From: Gracilaria domingensis
Taxonomy: Eukaryota; Rhodophyta; Florideophyceae; Gracilariales; Gracilariaceae
Reading direction: 5' to 3'
DNA length: 64,000 nt
NCBI GenBank assembly: GCA_022539475.1
Contig: VCMS01000029.1
Coordinates: forward strand, 186,001 to 250,000
Shown: in pieces, positions 53,167 to 63,476 of the stretch
How the letters are laid out: the number at the start of each line of letters is the position of its first letter
How positions within the stretch are numbered: position 1 is the first letter of the stretch
Notes under the pieces: generated by a model
What the model saw: only the letters and a program-made list of their open reading frames with translations
What the model was told of the DNA's origin: nothing
Databases searched by the model: none
Translations under genes and position numbers: made by a program

Positions 53167-54735
53167 TCAGATGTACATGTCGTTCACTGATTCTCCCCCA
53201 CCAAGATTCCTCCCGTTTTCCCCGTCGCCTGAGAAAGACCCATATGTTTTGTTCCATTGCACATAACCTTTCAACTCATTCTTGCCAACGCTAGCCCTCA
53301 CGACTCTGGAGGCCTTTTCAAAGTCTGCTTGTCGAATGGGTCTTACGTTTGAAGCATCTACACTGCCAATGTTGTCACCCAATTCTCGAACAGGTCCCAA
53401 CGAGGCCTCCGCACACAAGGCATACAAATCGCTCCCGGAATATCCATCAGTCATCTTGGAAATATGCTCTATTTCATCCTCCTTCACGTCGTCGCCCTGC
53501 TGCTTTTCGAGCAAGCGTCTCACCAAACTCTTTCTTGCCGACGCGTCTGGCAGAGGTATGTACAGTCGCTTTACAAGTCGTCTTCTCGCAGCCTCGTCCA
53601 ACTCTTGAGGGCGATTTGTTGCACCAACAACCAGAACACGGTCATCTCTGTTGGTGCCTGCGCCATCCATTTGTACAAGAAACTCGGTCTTCAGCCTTCT
53701 CGATGACTCATGCTCGCTTTCACTTCGTGAGGTCAATATACTGTCAATCTCGTCCACAAACACCACGCTGGGCTGCATTGCTTTCGCGGTGAGGAACAAA
53801 GCCCTGACAGTCTTTTCAGCATCACCAATCCATTTGGACATCAAAGAAGACGCGCTAATGTTAAAGAACTTGGCCTTGGACTGCGACGCAATCGCCTTTC
53901 CAATCATGGTTTTGCCAGTACCCGGAGGCCCAAACAGGAGCAATCCCTTCGGAGGGCCTCGCAAGCCCACAAAGATATCCGGTCTTAACATTGGCCATAT
54001 GACAGCCTCCTTGACGCAACTCTTCGCAAACTCCAAACCCGCAATGTCGTCCCACTGCACGTTGGGACTGTTCTCCAACATCTCCTGCGTGACAATCTCG
54101 ACAAAGCGCGGTTCCGCGCCCGGCACTTCGGGAATGTCCTTTGTGCCGTCTGCATTCGCACCCAGTCGCGGACGCTTACCGCGCATATTTTCGACACTCT
54201 GCAGAGTGTGAGCGAGGTCCCGCAGACTGGAGGAAATCTCAGACTGTCTTCTCTTCACGGCCAGCCTGGACCTGGCCGATCGAAATGGGGTGGTGGGCGC
54301 GTCGTTGCCCATGCGCTGCGCGTACGACTTGAGCAAGGGGTGCGCCACTCTGCGACCCAGTAGCTTTCGCGGCGGGGCGGAGCAAGGCTCGGTCTTTCCG
54401 GCGCTCGGGGCGGCGTGCGCTGAGGCGCCATTCTCCCTGCGCAGCAGCTTGTGCTTGGCGCGCGGCGGGAGCACAGGGTGTTCGGAGCGGGCGGCGGTGA
54501 AGAGCGTGGCGACCACCTCCTTGGACAGCGGGGTGAGGAACAGCGACGGCTGCTCGATTTCAATGCTGGCGGCGGGCGGCGGGTAGTTGAAGGGCGAAAA
54601 CACGTCCGACGCGCTGGTTGGACGCTTTCTGGGCGGAAGCGACGCGACGGAGCGGGAGATGGACAAGGTGTCGAGCGCCATGTGCAGCGAGGTGTCGTTG
54701 AGGGCGACGAGCCGCGAGTAGCGTTGGTTCTGCAT
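53167..54735 (-). CDS. FIGNL1: Fidgetin-like AAA ATPase (FIGNL1)
   Basis: 522 residues. Meiotic-clade AAA ATPase acting on RAD51 filaments and limiting crossovers in other eukaryotes. The N-terminal ~200 residues are disordered and basic. The AAA module begins [20 protein letters not shown] (227-). Walker A is GPPGTGKT (269-276), pore loop KWIGDAEK (~301), Walker B VVFVDEID (324-331), arginine fingers RRR (384-386), and a Vps4-type C-terminal helix follows (~470-518). WPMLRPDIF-x-GLRGPPKG favours FIGNL1 over spastin or katanin. The N-terminal region is shorter than in animals. Single exon. Confidence 0.92.
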   Translation of the reverse strand: MQNQRYSRLVALNDTSLHMALDTLSISRSVASLPPRKRPTSASDVFSPFNYPPPAASIEIEQPSLFLTPLSKEVVATLFTAARSEHPVLPPRAKHKLLRRENGASAHAAPSAGKTEPCSAPPRKLLGRRVAHPLLKSYAQRMGNDAPTTPFRSARSRLAVKRRQSEISSSLRDLAHTLQSVENMRGKRPRLGANADGTKDIPEVPGAEPRFVEIVTQEMLENSPNVQWDDIAGLEFAKSCVKEAVIWPMLRPDIFVGLRGPPKGLLLFGPPGTGKTMIGKAIASQSKAKFFNISASSLMSKWIGDAEKTVRALFLTAKAMQPSVVFVDEIDSILTSRSESEHESSRRLKTEFLVQMDGAGTNRDDRVLVVGATNRPQELDEAARRRLVKRLYIPLPDASARKSLVRRLLEKQQGDDVKEDEIEHISKMTDGYSGSDLYALCAEASLGPVRELGDNIGSVDASNVRPIRQADFEKASRVVRASVGKNELKGYVQWNKTYGSFSGDGENGRNLGGGESVNDMYI

Positions 54736-55098
54736 GACGCGCGGCGGGGCGGCGGACGGACGGCGCGGGCGACGAGGCGCAAACGGTGGCGGCAGCGGCG
54801 GCGGCGGTGGCGGCGGCGGTGGCGGCGGCGGTGGCGGCGGCGCGGCTGCGCGGCGGCTGCTCGATTTGCGTTTTTAAGCGCGTTTGCGCGGTTTTCGCGC
54901 ATGCACGCCGTTTTCGGTCGCGGCGGCGCGGCGGTGAGCGCGGCGGGCGCGCGCCGCTGTGTGGTGCACGCGCGCGCGCGCGCTGGCCCGGCGCGCGCGG
55001 CCGCAGTGGCGACCGCGGCGTGGAGGACGCGCGGGGGGACGCTTGTTGGAGGCGACGTGCAGCGCTTTATGTTGTACGCTCTGCTGCTACACATGCAC
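54736..55098. other. GC-rich spacer upstream of FIGNL1
   Basis: GGC-type array (~54784-54848) and CG-rich sequence lie between the FIGNL1 start and the MOSC gene's end, both on the minus strand. The FIGNL1 promoter must lie here. Confidence 0.6.
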
Positions 55099-55746
55099 TC
55101 ACTGCGCCGGCGCGCGGGGCAGCTTCCTGACCACGTCGCCCACGCTGACGCGGCCCGGCTGCACCACCAGGAAGTAGATTCCACGCAGACGGCGCTGCTT
55201 GCCCAGCGGCGCGTTGACCAGCCTGAGCGCGTCCGCGCCGTACCGCGCCGCAAACTTGCTGCAGCCGTTGTGCGGCTTGGGCGTGACTTGCAGGATCACG
55301 TGCTCGCCCACCTGCACGCGGTCGCCCGCGGCCAGGTTGTCCCTCGCCAGGTCCATGTCGAAGAACAAATTGTCGCCGGCCGCAGACCATTCGACGGGGT
55401 TGTCTCCGTTGGTGATGGCGCGAATGGCCGCCTCGGACATGACGCAGATCTGGTCGTTCTTCCCGTTCTTGGCGAACTCCTCCCAGCCGGACCTGAGCAT
55501 GCCGCCCTCGACGGTCAGCGTCGCGCTGCGCACGATGTTGCGCTCGTTGAGGCCGGGCCGCTCCACGATGAGCGACACGCGGCCGTTGTCGAGCGGCGCC
55601 GCGGCGCGAGGCTCGGAGAGCAGCCGCTCCGAGAGCGTGGCGAACGGCAGAAATGGCACGATGCACTTCAAGTCCCCGCACTCCTTGCTGCGGTTGGCGC
55701 TTGCGAGCGGCGCGGCTGGCGCGGCTGCGCCCACTGCTGCTGCCAT
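55099..55746 (-). CDS. MOSC-domain protein
   Basis: 215 residues. MOSC (molybdenum cofactor sulfurase C-terminal) domains bind sulfurated Mo cofactor or carry sulfur on a conserved Cys. Seen here: GRVSLIVERPGLNERNIV (~55-72), GDNLFFDMDLARDNLAAGDRV (~124-144), the key Cys at ~162 in PKPHNGCSKFAARYGADALR, and RLRGIYFLVVQPGRVSVGDVV (187-206). It is the short, bacterial-like stand-alone form. The N-terminal ~20 Ala-rich residues might target an organelle. Partner and substrate are unknown. Confidence 0.88.
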   Translation of the reverse strand: MAAAVGAAAPAAPLASANRSKECGDLKCIVPFLPFATLSERLLSEPRAAAPLDNGRVSLIVERPGLNERNIVRSATLTVEGGMLRSGWEEFAKNGKNDQICVMSEAAIRAITNGDNPVEWSAAGDNLFFDMDLARDNLAAGDRVQVGEHVILQVTPKPHNGCSKFAARYGADALRLVNAPLGKQRRLRGIYFLVVQPGRVSVGDVVRKLPRAPAQ

Positions 55747-56282
55747 TGCGGGGAGAGTCGTTTGTAGATGGACTGACGGGGGTGAGCTCAGCTCAGCTCA
55801 CGGTGTTCGGACTCCGAACTTCGGAGCTTCATGGCGGGGGGTGGCGGCGGAGCGGAGGAAAAGGATATTTTTTCGCAGCTGCAGATGCAGAGATGCAGTG
55901 ATGCGGCATCGGATGCACCATGAGATATCGCCGATGAGATTGCGCCTGCCGGACGCGGGAACGGGCCGCTTCACCGGCGGCTTTCGTGAAACGCGCGTGT
56001 TCAACGGCGCATCTCCGCGCGGCGCCGCATCTCCGCCACTTCGCAACTGTCCTCCGTCGCCATGTGATCATTCGATGATCGAAGCCACGGAGCTGATGGT
56101 GTTCTTTCTCCGCCGTTTCTGAACACAACGAGCCGCGTGCCAGCGGCGCGGTCATTGATCCGTTCACCACAAGATTTTTTCGGTCGCAAAAAATATCTGG
56201 CGTGTGCTCTTCCATCGTCGCACTTCGCCGCCTCTCCCCCGCCGCAGCACATCGTTCTGCTCCCCCCCCACCGCACCACAGA
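55747..56282. promoter_or_regulatory. Divergent promoter interval
   Basis: 536 bp between the MOSC gene (-) and the plastid protein gene (+), which point away from each other, so both promoters must be here. GC-rich with AGCTCAGCTCA repeats near 55785. No clear TATA box. Confidence 0.5.
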
Positions 56283-57238
56283 ATGACGCAGCTCGCCTTC
56301 GCCCCGCGCTTACTCGCGCCGCTTTCCACGCCCCGCCATCCCCGGCTCGTCCCGAGAAAGCCCATCTCGTCGCCGCGCTCGCACCGCCGTCGCCCTGCCG
56401 TAGTGGCCACTCTCGCCTTCGACAGCAAGACCGTCACGTCATTTGCAGAGCAAATCAAGGGTGAGTGGACCGGATACGAGGGCAATTTTAGCCCTCACAC
56501 GGGACAACCACTGCCGGTGCCTGATTACTATATACCCGAAGAGTTTTCGGAATGGGGCTTGACTCCGCTTGGCTTTGAGAGCAATCATTCCATCATCGTC
56601 AGAAGCGATAAGCTGTACAGAAAATTCTTCCGCGTGCTACCGTCCGTGTCGCTTTTCGCCGATCATGTAGATGCGGAGGAGGATTTTAGATGTGATACCA
56701 TTGGAGACGGCCTTACCATTTACTCGGATGGCGGTTTTGTAAACGGCAAGAACAAGCTTCCCACAAAGAAAAGCAAGTTGGAAAGACCGCCGCGTATAGA
56801 ATTTCGTTTGCCGCATCCTTATCAGCAAAAGCAAGCCGCAAACGTCACGCTGCAACTCGACTTTGAGTGCGCCAACCTCGTGCAGGACATACGCGCCGTC
56901 GTTGAGAAATGGTCTTGTATTTATTGTGACGGCGCCGATATGGACGGTTCGTCAGGCTATATAGAGGGCTGGGTCACGGGTGCGCCTGAAGGGATGACCT
57001 CACGGGACGATGGCTCAGAGGTGACACGCTGTTCGAAAGAGAACAAGGTGCTCAGCGCGAAGGCGGCTTTGTATTCTTGCCAGAAGGAATTGATGTAGCT
57101 TTCGAACAGCGCGAGGATGGAGGCAGGACAGCTAGGGCTGCTTGGCGCGTTCGCGATCGACGTGTGGCGTTGCAGCGTATCTTTGATGCTGATGGAAATG
57201 TTGTCAATACGGAGAGGTTTGTTGAACAGCGTCAGTGA
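56283..57238 (+). CDS. Conserved plastid-targeted, lipocalin-like protein of unknown function
   Basis: From MTQLAFAPRLLAPL; residues 1-45 are Ser/Arg/Pro-rich without acids, a typical plastid leader. The mature part opens FAEQIKGEWTGYEGNFSPHTG and continues VPDYYIPEEFSEWG, KFFRVLPSVSLFAD and YSDGGFVNGK, a beta-rich pattern I associate with small conserved proteins of algae and plants. The first frame closes at 57098, but coding sense continues in the next phase (GGFVFLPEGIDVAFEQRED...RVALQRIFDADGNVVNTERF) to TGA at 57236-57238. A frame change near 57.00-57.04 kb (indel, error or tiny intron) is thus likely. Confidence 0.65.
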
Positions 57239-58024
57239 GTGCTCTTTTTTTTTGCTTGCGAGTTTGGCATTGCTGCTCATTTATGAATGAGTTGTACAAA
57301 TAGACAACGCGAAGCGATGTTAAACTTGTGTTGTTTGAGTTCAAAATTGTGCTCAGTTAAGTTGATACAAGTGTTTCGCACGATAACGACATGGCGCCAT
57401 GCACCGTATGTTATCATGTTTCCCGAAAGACTGACGGTATAGACAATCGATACATATATCACAAATTTCAAGAATGTGTACGCGCGGAAATCAACGACGG
57501 TTGTTGCTCTACGAAGAACTTCTTTGAACCAGAGGTGCTTTTGTCACATTGAATGTCTCTGTTGCCCAGATGAGATCAAGCGGCCAGCTATAAAGCGAAT
57601 CTTTGAGACGCATATCGCCCCTAACAAAAGAGAATAGAACAATGTGTTCACCCACTGCAGCAAATCATAATCTAATCCGTAGATGCTTTGGATTCAGTCC
57701 AAACTGTGTCTGACGACTTCCGCGAGTAACCGTACTTAAAACAGACTCTTCCAGATACAACGAGAAAAGAAAACTTCCGCTAGAGAACATGACGAACGTT
57801 TTCTCAAGAGAGAGATAGGTACAGAAGTGTCTGCACCCAAAAACGGAGAACAGAGAACGGAGAACGGAGCACCAACGAACGAACACGAAGTTGAGCGCTG
57901 CCAGAAAAGGGAAAACAAAGTTCGAAAAAATTTGTAAGGTGGGGAAGAGATGGGTACCGTTGACAACCGTACCAAAGATACACAGGCACGCCTCTCCACT
58001 TCGGAAGATGACGACGGCAAGATA
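57239..58024. other. Convergent 3' intergenic interval
   Basis: Lower GC. A few short GAACGGAGAA repeats lie near 57845-57870. No gene supported. Confidence 0.5.
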
Positions 58025-59377
58025 TTATCTCGAGTTCGGGGGAAAATGATTAGGTAAAGAGGGATCAGATGTACCGGTAGCGGAATCGGTATTGCTCGCA
58101 GCACCAGGCGCCGCGGCGGTAGTATCTTGTTCCTGTTGCGCAACAGCTCGTTCCATATCGTCCACGCGTTTAGTGCACGCATCCAGAATTTGCATGTGAG
58201 AAGTTATGTAGTGGGCACAGAACTTGGTAAAGTCATCATGAGCACCCTCGAACACACGAGGGATATCCAAGGCTTCCAAGAGTGTGCGCAGATAGCTAAT
58301 AACTTGTCGTTCGTTTCTGTGTGTTACCGAGACGGTGAAATCAGTTGAGGCTGCGCGAGATCGCTCAGAATCATCCAAGAGCATAATTCTCAGGCTGATG
58401 AGCATCTCCTTCGGTAGCGGGTCTGCAAGAGTGAGAGTAAAGTCCATATCGGTGTAGCCTAGAGCGAGGTGGAGGATGAGCGTGGTAGCGACCACTGTCT
58501 CTTCGGGTGACTGCAAAGATACATCAATGCCGTCGCTAGGGTTGTGCAACAATGCAAAACCGTAGTGCAGTAGCAATTCCCAGTTCTTCAGTTTGCCGTA
58601 TGAAATGCAGACCTGCTCATCGATCGGTATATCCCTTGTGGCATACATTTCCAAACCTATACGAGAGGTATCGTCCTCAAACGCGTAGCCGCGTACTTTT
58701 GCATTGCAAGCGTTGGAGTCGGTAGGTGCATGATTGGCCATATCAGCAAACGGGGCCAATAAAGTGAGGGAGTCGATTCGAAATGCGCGAGTCTCGATTA
58801 CGCAGTGCGCATACTGAAACAATTCAAAAGTGCATACCTCTGGCGGGAAACACTGCGGGTAAGGCCTGGCAGCGAAAGGGAGAAACCAGTCGTGAAACAT
58901 TTCTAGTAGCTCTTCACGCAACTTGACGATAAGTGGGAACACAGGCGTGTCATAGAGCAGGTCCTTGACGCGTTCAAAGGGCAGTGAGAAAGCAGTATGA
59001 AAAACGGCTGGCAATGATCTCAACCACGGGGCATAGAACGAAGACCTTGCATTGGCCAATTGTAGCATAACGAATAGTAGTAGATGCGCATTGTCTCCCA
59101 CAGCATCGGGCAATCTCTCGTGCAGCTTTGCCTCCCTTGCGGCACGCATAATATCTGGGATGGGATAGGTTTGGGCAGCGATTTGAGAGGTGATGAGGTG
59201 GGTTGGCGGAATGCGTAGCACGGGAGTGGACTCTGGGACAAGTGTGGTGGCGTGAAGAGATCGGGAATTGGGGGAGTTGGCGTTGATGCGGAGGTTCAGT
59301 AGTGCGCCCGATGAGCGTAGCCAATCGCGCAACGATTGCAGGGCGACCTGATGGGCGGGCTGCGGTGGACGAACCAT
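58025..59377 (-). CDS. SET-domain methyltransferase, SETD3/Rubisco-LSMT type
   Basis: 450 residues from MVRPPQPAHQ; the frame is open to 59713, but the extra 112 residues are Pro/Arg-rich and unlike the family. Split SET domain: VPESTPVLRIPPTHLITSQ at the start, a helical insert, then LLAPFADMANHAP, which carries the NH motif for AdoMet, and ISYGKLKNWELLLHYGF with the active-site Tyr. The C-terminal half matches the helical LSMT substrate-binding domain. Relatives methylate Rubisco, fructose-bisphosphate aldolase or actin His; the substrate here is open. No clear transit peptide from this start. Confidence 0.85.
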   Translation of the reverse strand: MVRPPQPAHQVALQSLRDWLRSSGALLNLRINANSPNSRSLHATTLVPESTPVLRIPPTHLITSQIAAQTYPIPDIMRAAREAKLHERLPDAVGDNAHLLLFVMLQLANARSSFYAPWLRSLPAVFHTAFSLPFERVKDLLYDTPVFPLIVKLREELLEMFHDWFLPFAARPYPQCFPPEVCTFELFQYAHCVIETRAFRIDSLTLLAPFADMANHAPTDSNACNAKVRGYAFEDDTSRIGLEMYATRDIPIDEQVCISYGKLKNWELLLHYGFALLHNPSDGIDVSLQSPEETVVATTLILHLALGYTDMDFTLTLADPLPKEMLISLRIMLLDDSERSRAASTDFTVSVTHRNERQVISYLRTLLEALDIPRVFEGAHDDFTKFCAHYITSHMQILDACTKRVDDMERAVAQQEQDTTAAAPGAASNTDSATGTSDPSLPNHFPPNSR

Positions 59378-59898
59378 GAGAGTGTTGAGGGATTTGGTAC
59401 AAATCACGAGCGTCCCTTTACTGGTATAGGGGGAAGGGAATAGGGGGGGGAGGGGTCGGGAGTAGATGGATGGGGAATGGACGGGTGGGGCGGGGTGGGT
59501 CGGGGGTGGTAGAATTAATGGGGGGTGGAAGGGAGCGCGGCGTGGATACGGAGGCGTATGAGACGAATTGGGCTCACGAGGCGCAGAGGATGTGTCTCGC
59601 GTATGTGCGCCGGTGGGACGGCGCGGCGGCGCCTTGGGGGGAGCGGCAGCAAAGCAACGCGCGGAGCGTGTGCGCGGCGGCCGCGAAAAACCGCCGCTGC
59701 GTACGCGTATCACGGACTGATCGGCAGGGCGGTGTACAGTGCGCGCACGTGCCTTCTGCAGCAGCGCTCTTACCCCAAGGGGTTAAAAGAGTTGTGAACA
59801 TACATTCCGGTTAAGGGTTAGCTTCCACCGCAGCCGGTGCCCGTTACGCCTGGCGTGTGGTAGGCTACCACTGGTAGCTATCATACCTTCGCTGTGGC
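59378..59898. other. Spacer between two minus-strand genes
   Basis: Contains G/C-rich runs (59430-59480) upstream of the SET gene. An open extension of that gene covers 59378-59713 but is not accepted as coding. Confidence 0.45.
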
Positions 59899-61377
59899 TC
59901 ATGCGTCGCCTTCCTCATTGTCCTCCGACACGCCCGAGCCTGGCGATCCCGGCGCGTTTCGTGCGCATGAGCTGCAGTCACGTTTCTTGCACGTGGTGCC
60001 GTTATTGCACTGACGCCATATCACATGAGCGCCGTCAATGAAGCGTGTCCCACAGTCGTGGAACACGGTGGCCAGAAGTAACGCGCCGTCAACGAAAGCC
60101 CCCAAGTGCGCACGTAGAGCCGCGCACAGATCTGAGCGCGATTCGGCCTGCGCCGCAGCTATGAATGGTTGCGTGAGCGCAATGAGTTGAGTCCAGATTA
60201 GAAGTAAGTCGCTTTGAAGGCGAACCGGACGTAACAAGTGGCTGCCGCTATCGTCCTTGTAGCCGTGCCATTCCATGCCACTTTTCTGCTTCTTACTGCA
60301 CACGGCGTTGCACACTTCGTAAGTGGTGATCAACGTATGGACGTCGTCGTTCCTATGGCGGTACAATCGACGTAATGCACGAATCCAGTCGCGAAGCGGC
60401 GTTTCAAACAAGAGCCATTTCCACTCTCGAGTGCGAAATTGTCTCAATTTGGGCGTCGCGTCCATATCGTGACATTCCACGCGCCAGGTTTCGCGAATGT
60501 TCGCGGTTGATTCGGAATGAAGCGCACACGATAGTGGAAAAATCTTGTTCACGTCAATGAGCAGCTGTACGGAAGCATGTAAATCACTAGTGACGCCATG
60601 TTCCACATGCTGTTCCAAGAAATCCAACATTTGTGTCTGTGAGACTTCGGTTTGAGACAACGGAATTCTCTCAGCGAGGAATTGCTTGACACTTTCCACC
60701 ACATCACGCCACAAATCGTGCTCGTCGCACATGCGTAACATTTCCAGAAAGGAGATGTTGCGCTTGTTCATCTCCGAAGCGACGAATAACTGCGCGGCGA
60801 ATACGTACGCAAAGAAGACGAGCACGGTGATGACCGGGAGCCTTCTAAACCAAACCGGGAAGTCGGTGGCCATGAGGTCCAGCATGTCTTCGTCAACACG
60901 ACCCATCTCCATGAATATGCCGCCCTGGGTGCGCCAATCGGTATTGTGCTCGTTTGCCATTTGGGCGATGAGGTAGCCGATTTGTATCAATAAGATGTGC
61001 TCACATTGCTCAGTTGAGATTTGCGGCTTTCGCGCGTTGGTCTTTGGCTTGCAACCGGTGGTAAAACACTGAAGAATGTCAAGCGGCAGATAATAGCCAG
61101 ACTCCTTCTGACAAACTCGAATGTTTTGGAGAAGCTGGGAGAGCGATATGGACAATGGATTATCAAGAAGAATGGGGTTGTAAATGTTTGCCATCGATAC
61201 GGCCAGATTTTGGTCGCACATGTTCGATGTGGGTCTCGTGTGCTCCTTGTGTGAGGGATATATCGCGAAACGCCTTTGTTTTCCCTCGCTTTTTTCAGAG
61301 AGATGTGTGAACTGTGAATGCCCGCGGATGGTCGCGGCGTGTTGCTCACGCTCGTTGTGTCGACGATATTGGCGCAA
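59899..61377 (-). CDS. Unknown protein, probably lineage-specific
   Basis: 492 codons; the start is more likely MCDQNLAVSMANIYNPILL or the Met in MANIYNP than the first Met, as the preceding ~50 residues are of low quality. The body is helical, with ISLSQLLQNIRVCQKESGYYL, LLIQIGYLIAQMANEHNTDW, a hydrophobic stretch VITVLVFFAYVFAAQLFVA, REWKWLLFETPLRDWIRALRRLY, and a C-terminal Cys-rich end, CNNGTTCKKRDCSSC, before an acidic tail. It resembles no family I know. The single long frame, ordered composition and gene-island position support a real gene. Confidence 0.6.
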   Translation of the reverse strand: MRQYRRHNEREQHAATIRGHSQFTHLSEKSEGKQRRFAIYPSHKEHTRPTSNMCDQNLAVSMANIYNPILLDNPLSISLSQLLQNIRVCQKESGYYLPLDILQCFTTGCKPKTNARKPQISTEQCEHILLIQIGYLIAQMANEHNTDWRTQGGIFMEMGRVDEDMLDLMATDFPVWFRRLPVITVLVFFAYVFAAQLFVASEMNKRNISFLEMLRMCDEHDLWRDVVESVKQFLAERIPLSQTEVSQTQMLDFLEQHVEHGVTSDLHASVQLLIDVNKIFPLSCALHSESTANIRETWRVECHDMDATPKLRQFRTREWKWLLFETPLRDWIRALRRLYRHRNDDVHTLITTYEVCNAVCSKKQKSGMEWHGYKDDSGSHLLRPVRLQSDLLLIWTQLIALTQPFIAAAQAESRSDLCAALRAHLGAFVDGALLLATVFHDCGTRFIDGAHVIWRQCNNGTTCKKRDCSSCARNAPGSPGSGVSEDNEEGDA

Positions 61378-61905
61378 AAGTGCGATGTGCGAGTGGCTGT
61401 TACAACGGCGGCAGATGAGGCGTTACACACCCCGTCATGGTGAGCGGTTTCAGGTGGTTCCGTTGCGCCACGGGCACCAACCTGAACGGCCGCTCCGGAG
61501 AAAGCGCATGAACCGCCGCATCGTGCGGATGTGGAGACGGTGAAGATGCGGTGAAGACGGAGAGATGCAGGAGGAATGGCCTTCATGCAGAAGCAATCAC
61601 ACCGAAGCAACGTGAGTGGACATGAGCACCAAGTGGCCACGTGGCAAAGCCTTTGCCGAGCGAAGGCAGATATTCGTCGCTTTGGTTCGTCCTCATGTTG
61701 GGGAACGACAGATCGTCAGCGCCGGTTTGGAGCTCACCGCGCCATTGGCGAGCCCCCGTCGCGCCGGCAACTCCCCAACCGTCAACGCGCCCTGCGACCA
61801 TCCCGCCGCCAACCGCCCCCCAACGGTTACAGTACCTAAACTTTATCTCCACCGCCCCGCTGGCCACCTGCCAACGTCCTCCTCCTGCGCCACCAGTCGC
61901 TCACC
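61378..61905. promoter_or_regulatory. Divergent promoter interval
   Basis: About 530 bp between the unknown gene (-) and fibrillin (+). A CTAAACTTTAT stretch ~65 bp upstream of the fibrillin ATG is a weak TATA candidate. Confidence 0.4.
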
Positions 61906-62730
61906 ATGACGGCGCTCACCTTCGCCAATTCCGCCCTCGTCCGCCTGCCTACCAGCCCCTCGGCGTCCTCCTTCATTTCGCGAACCGCGCCTGCCCGTCA
62001 TGTCGTGCCTCGGCGAGCGCGCCCGCTCAACCTGCGCATGGAAGCCGGTGACGAAGCCGAGGATGAGGCGCCGTCCGACGTCTCCGTCCCGGCCGGCGAC
62101 GCCGTTAAGTCCATGATTCCCGGCATGGACGACGCAAAACGAACAGCGCTCGTTTCAAAACTGCTGCAGTATGCAGCCATTACCGATCGCGGTATGTCCG
62201 CTTCCGAGATGCAGCGCGCGGCTGTGGACGACATTGTCATGACCTTGGAGGAGCTTAACCCCAATCCACAGCCCGTTGAAACCGATTTAATCGACGGCGA
62301 GTGGAATCTTGTTTATACCACAGCCAAACTGTTTCAATCCAATCCGTTTCTCATGGCTGCCGTCACGCCTCTTCTTCAAGTGGGACAGATTCGTCAGAAG
62401 ATCACCGTTGACGACGGTAAGCTCAGCACGGAAGCAGAGGTCACCGCGTTTCCCGTCACTTCTTGGACCGTCAAGACATCCAGTAGAATCACTCCTGTAG
62501 GCGCCGAACGTCTCGAAATCACTGTCGAATCTACCGATGTGACGGGCGGTAAGATTGCTGATCGCATCGACCTTGGCGGCATCTCGTTCAATGTGCCGGT
62601 GGAACAGATTTTCTCGCGTATCAGGAATGCAGCACCGGAATCATACATCGATACATATTACCTAGACGAGAACCTGCGTATTTCGAGGTCCAAGCAAGGG
62701 AAGCTGTTCATTTACACACGACTAGATTAG
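61906..62730 (+). CDS. Plastid lipid-associated protein / fibrillin (PAP)
   Basis: 274 residues. Residues 1-45 are a plastid leader (MTALTFANSALVRLPT, Ser/Arg-rich, no acids). The PAP domain runs from ~residue 75: DDAKRTALVSKLLQYAAIT, LIDGEWNLVYTTAKLFQSNPF (~128-148), LQVGQIRQKI, AERLEITVESTDVTGG and the C-terminal signature SYIDTYYLDENLRISRSKQGKLFIYTRL. Fibrillins coat plastoglobules or thylakoids and bind lipids and quinones, helping against photooxidative stress. Length and order are normal. Single exon. Confidence 0.93.
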   Translation: MTALTFANSALVRLPTSPSASSFISRTAPARHVVPRRARPLNLRMEAGDEAEDEAPSDVSVPAGDAVKSMIPGMDDAKRTALVSKLLQYAAITDRGMSASEMQRAAVDDIVMTLEELNPNPQPVETDLIDGEWNLVYTTAKLFQSNPFLMAAVTPLLQVGQIRQKITVDDGKLSTEAEVTAFPVTSWTVKTSSRITPVGAERLEITVESTDVTGGKIADRIDLGGISFNVPVEQIFSRIRNAAPESYIDTYYLDENLRISRSKQGKLFIYTRLD

Positions 62731-63476
62731 GAGCACCAACTGCGCTTTCTACATCTATACATATGACAAGCTTGGGAGCAGTAAATGACAAAGCGTATTA
62801 CATGTATGTATGAGAATGCTTGTTTATATGTGTGTATTATATGTTCCGATTTGTATCAACACGTATCAAGCTGCACATGTACACGCAAAATTCTGTAGTA
62901 CACACTTGATACAGACATTGCTTGATAAACGTATACAACATGAATGAAAATGTATGCAAGTTACATATACCGGTTCTCTGTTAAATGTTCCGCTGCTCAA
63001 GCGTATGGACAATGATATTTGTATTTGCATCCGTAGTAGAAAGCCCACTGTTTGCTCTTCACGAGCTTCCCCTACCACCGTCAACAAGAGCCACCTTTGG
63101 GCACCAACCCTCCAAAACGAAAAGGCCTACAACCACGACGTTACAGTCACGGACGGTACATCCGAAAACACAAAAGACATACAAAAAAAAGGAAGGCATG
63201 AAAGATCGAGTTGACTCGATCTTTCAACTGATCGAATTTAGAAACATGAATTAGTCAACAATTCGGTACCGAGAGGAGGGAAGTTGAGTCGGCCGGATTG
63301 CAGGTTGTGCTGGTTGCAAAGTGTATAACGTGAGAAGAAGTTGGGGAAGCGTAAGCTTCGCAAATGATTGCAGTCAGTCATTCTAACAACAAGAAAGCAC
63401 AATTAAGAAAAAGGGAGTTGAGAATGCAAGAAAGATGAAATAGCAAGAGCACGAATCTCCGAGACAATCAACCAAA
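62731..63476. other. Convergent 3' intergenic interval
   Basis: AT-rich downstream of fibrillin, with ATGTATG-type repeats (62790-62900) and a perfect 12-bp inverted repeat at 63200-63225. No gene supported. Confidence 0.5.
63200..63225. repeat. Perfect 12-bp inverted repeat
   Basis: GAAAGATCGAGT (63200-63211) and its exact complement (63214-63225) with a 2-base spacer, between convergent genes. Confidence 0.8.

Noticed and set aside
54451-56122. Plus-strand frames of 438 and 307 codons
   Set aside because: They lie antisense to FIGNL1 and MOSC, whose domains are unambiguous, and show no protein family.
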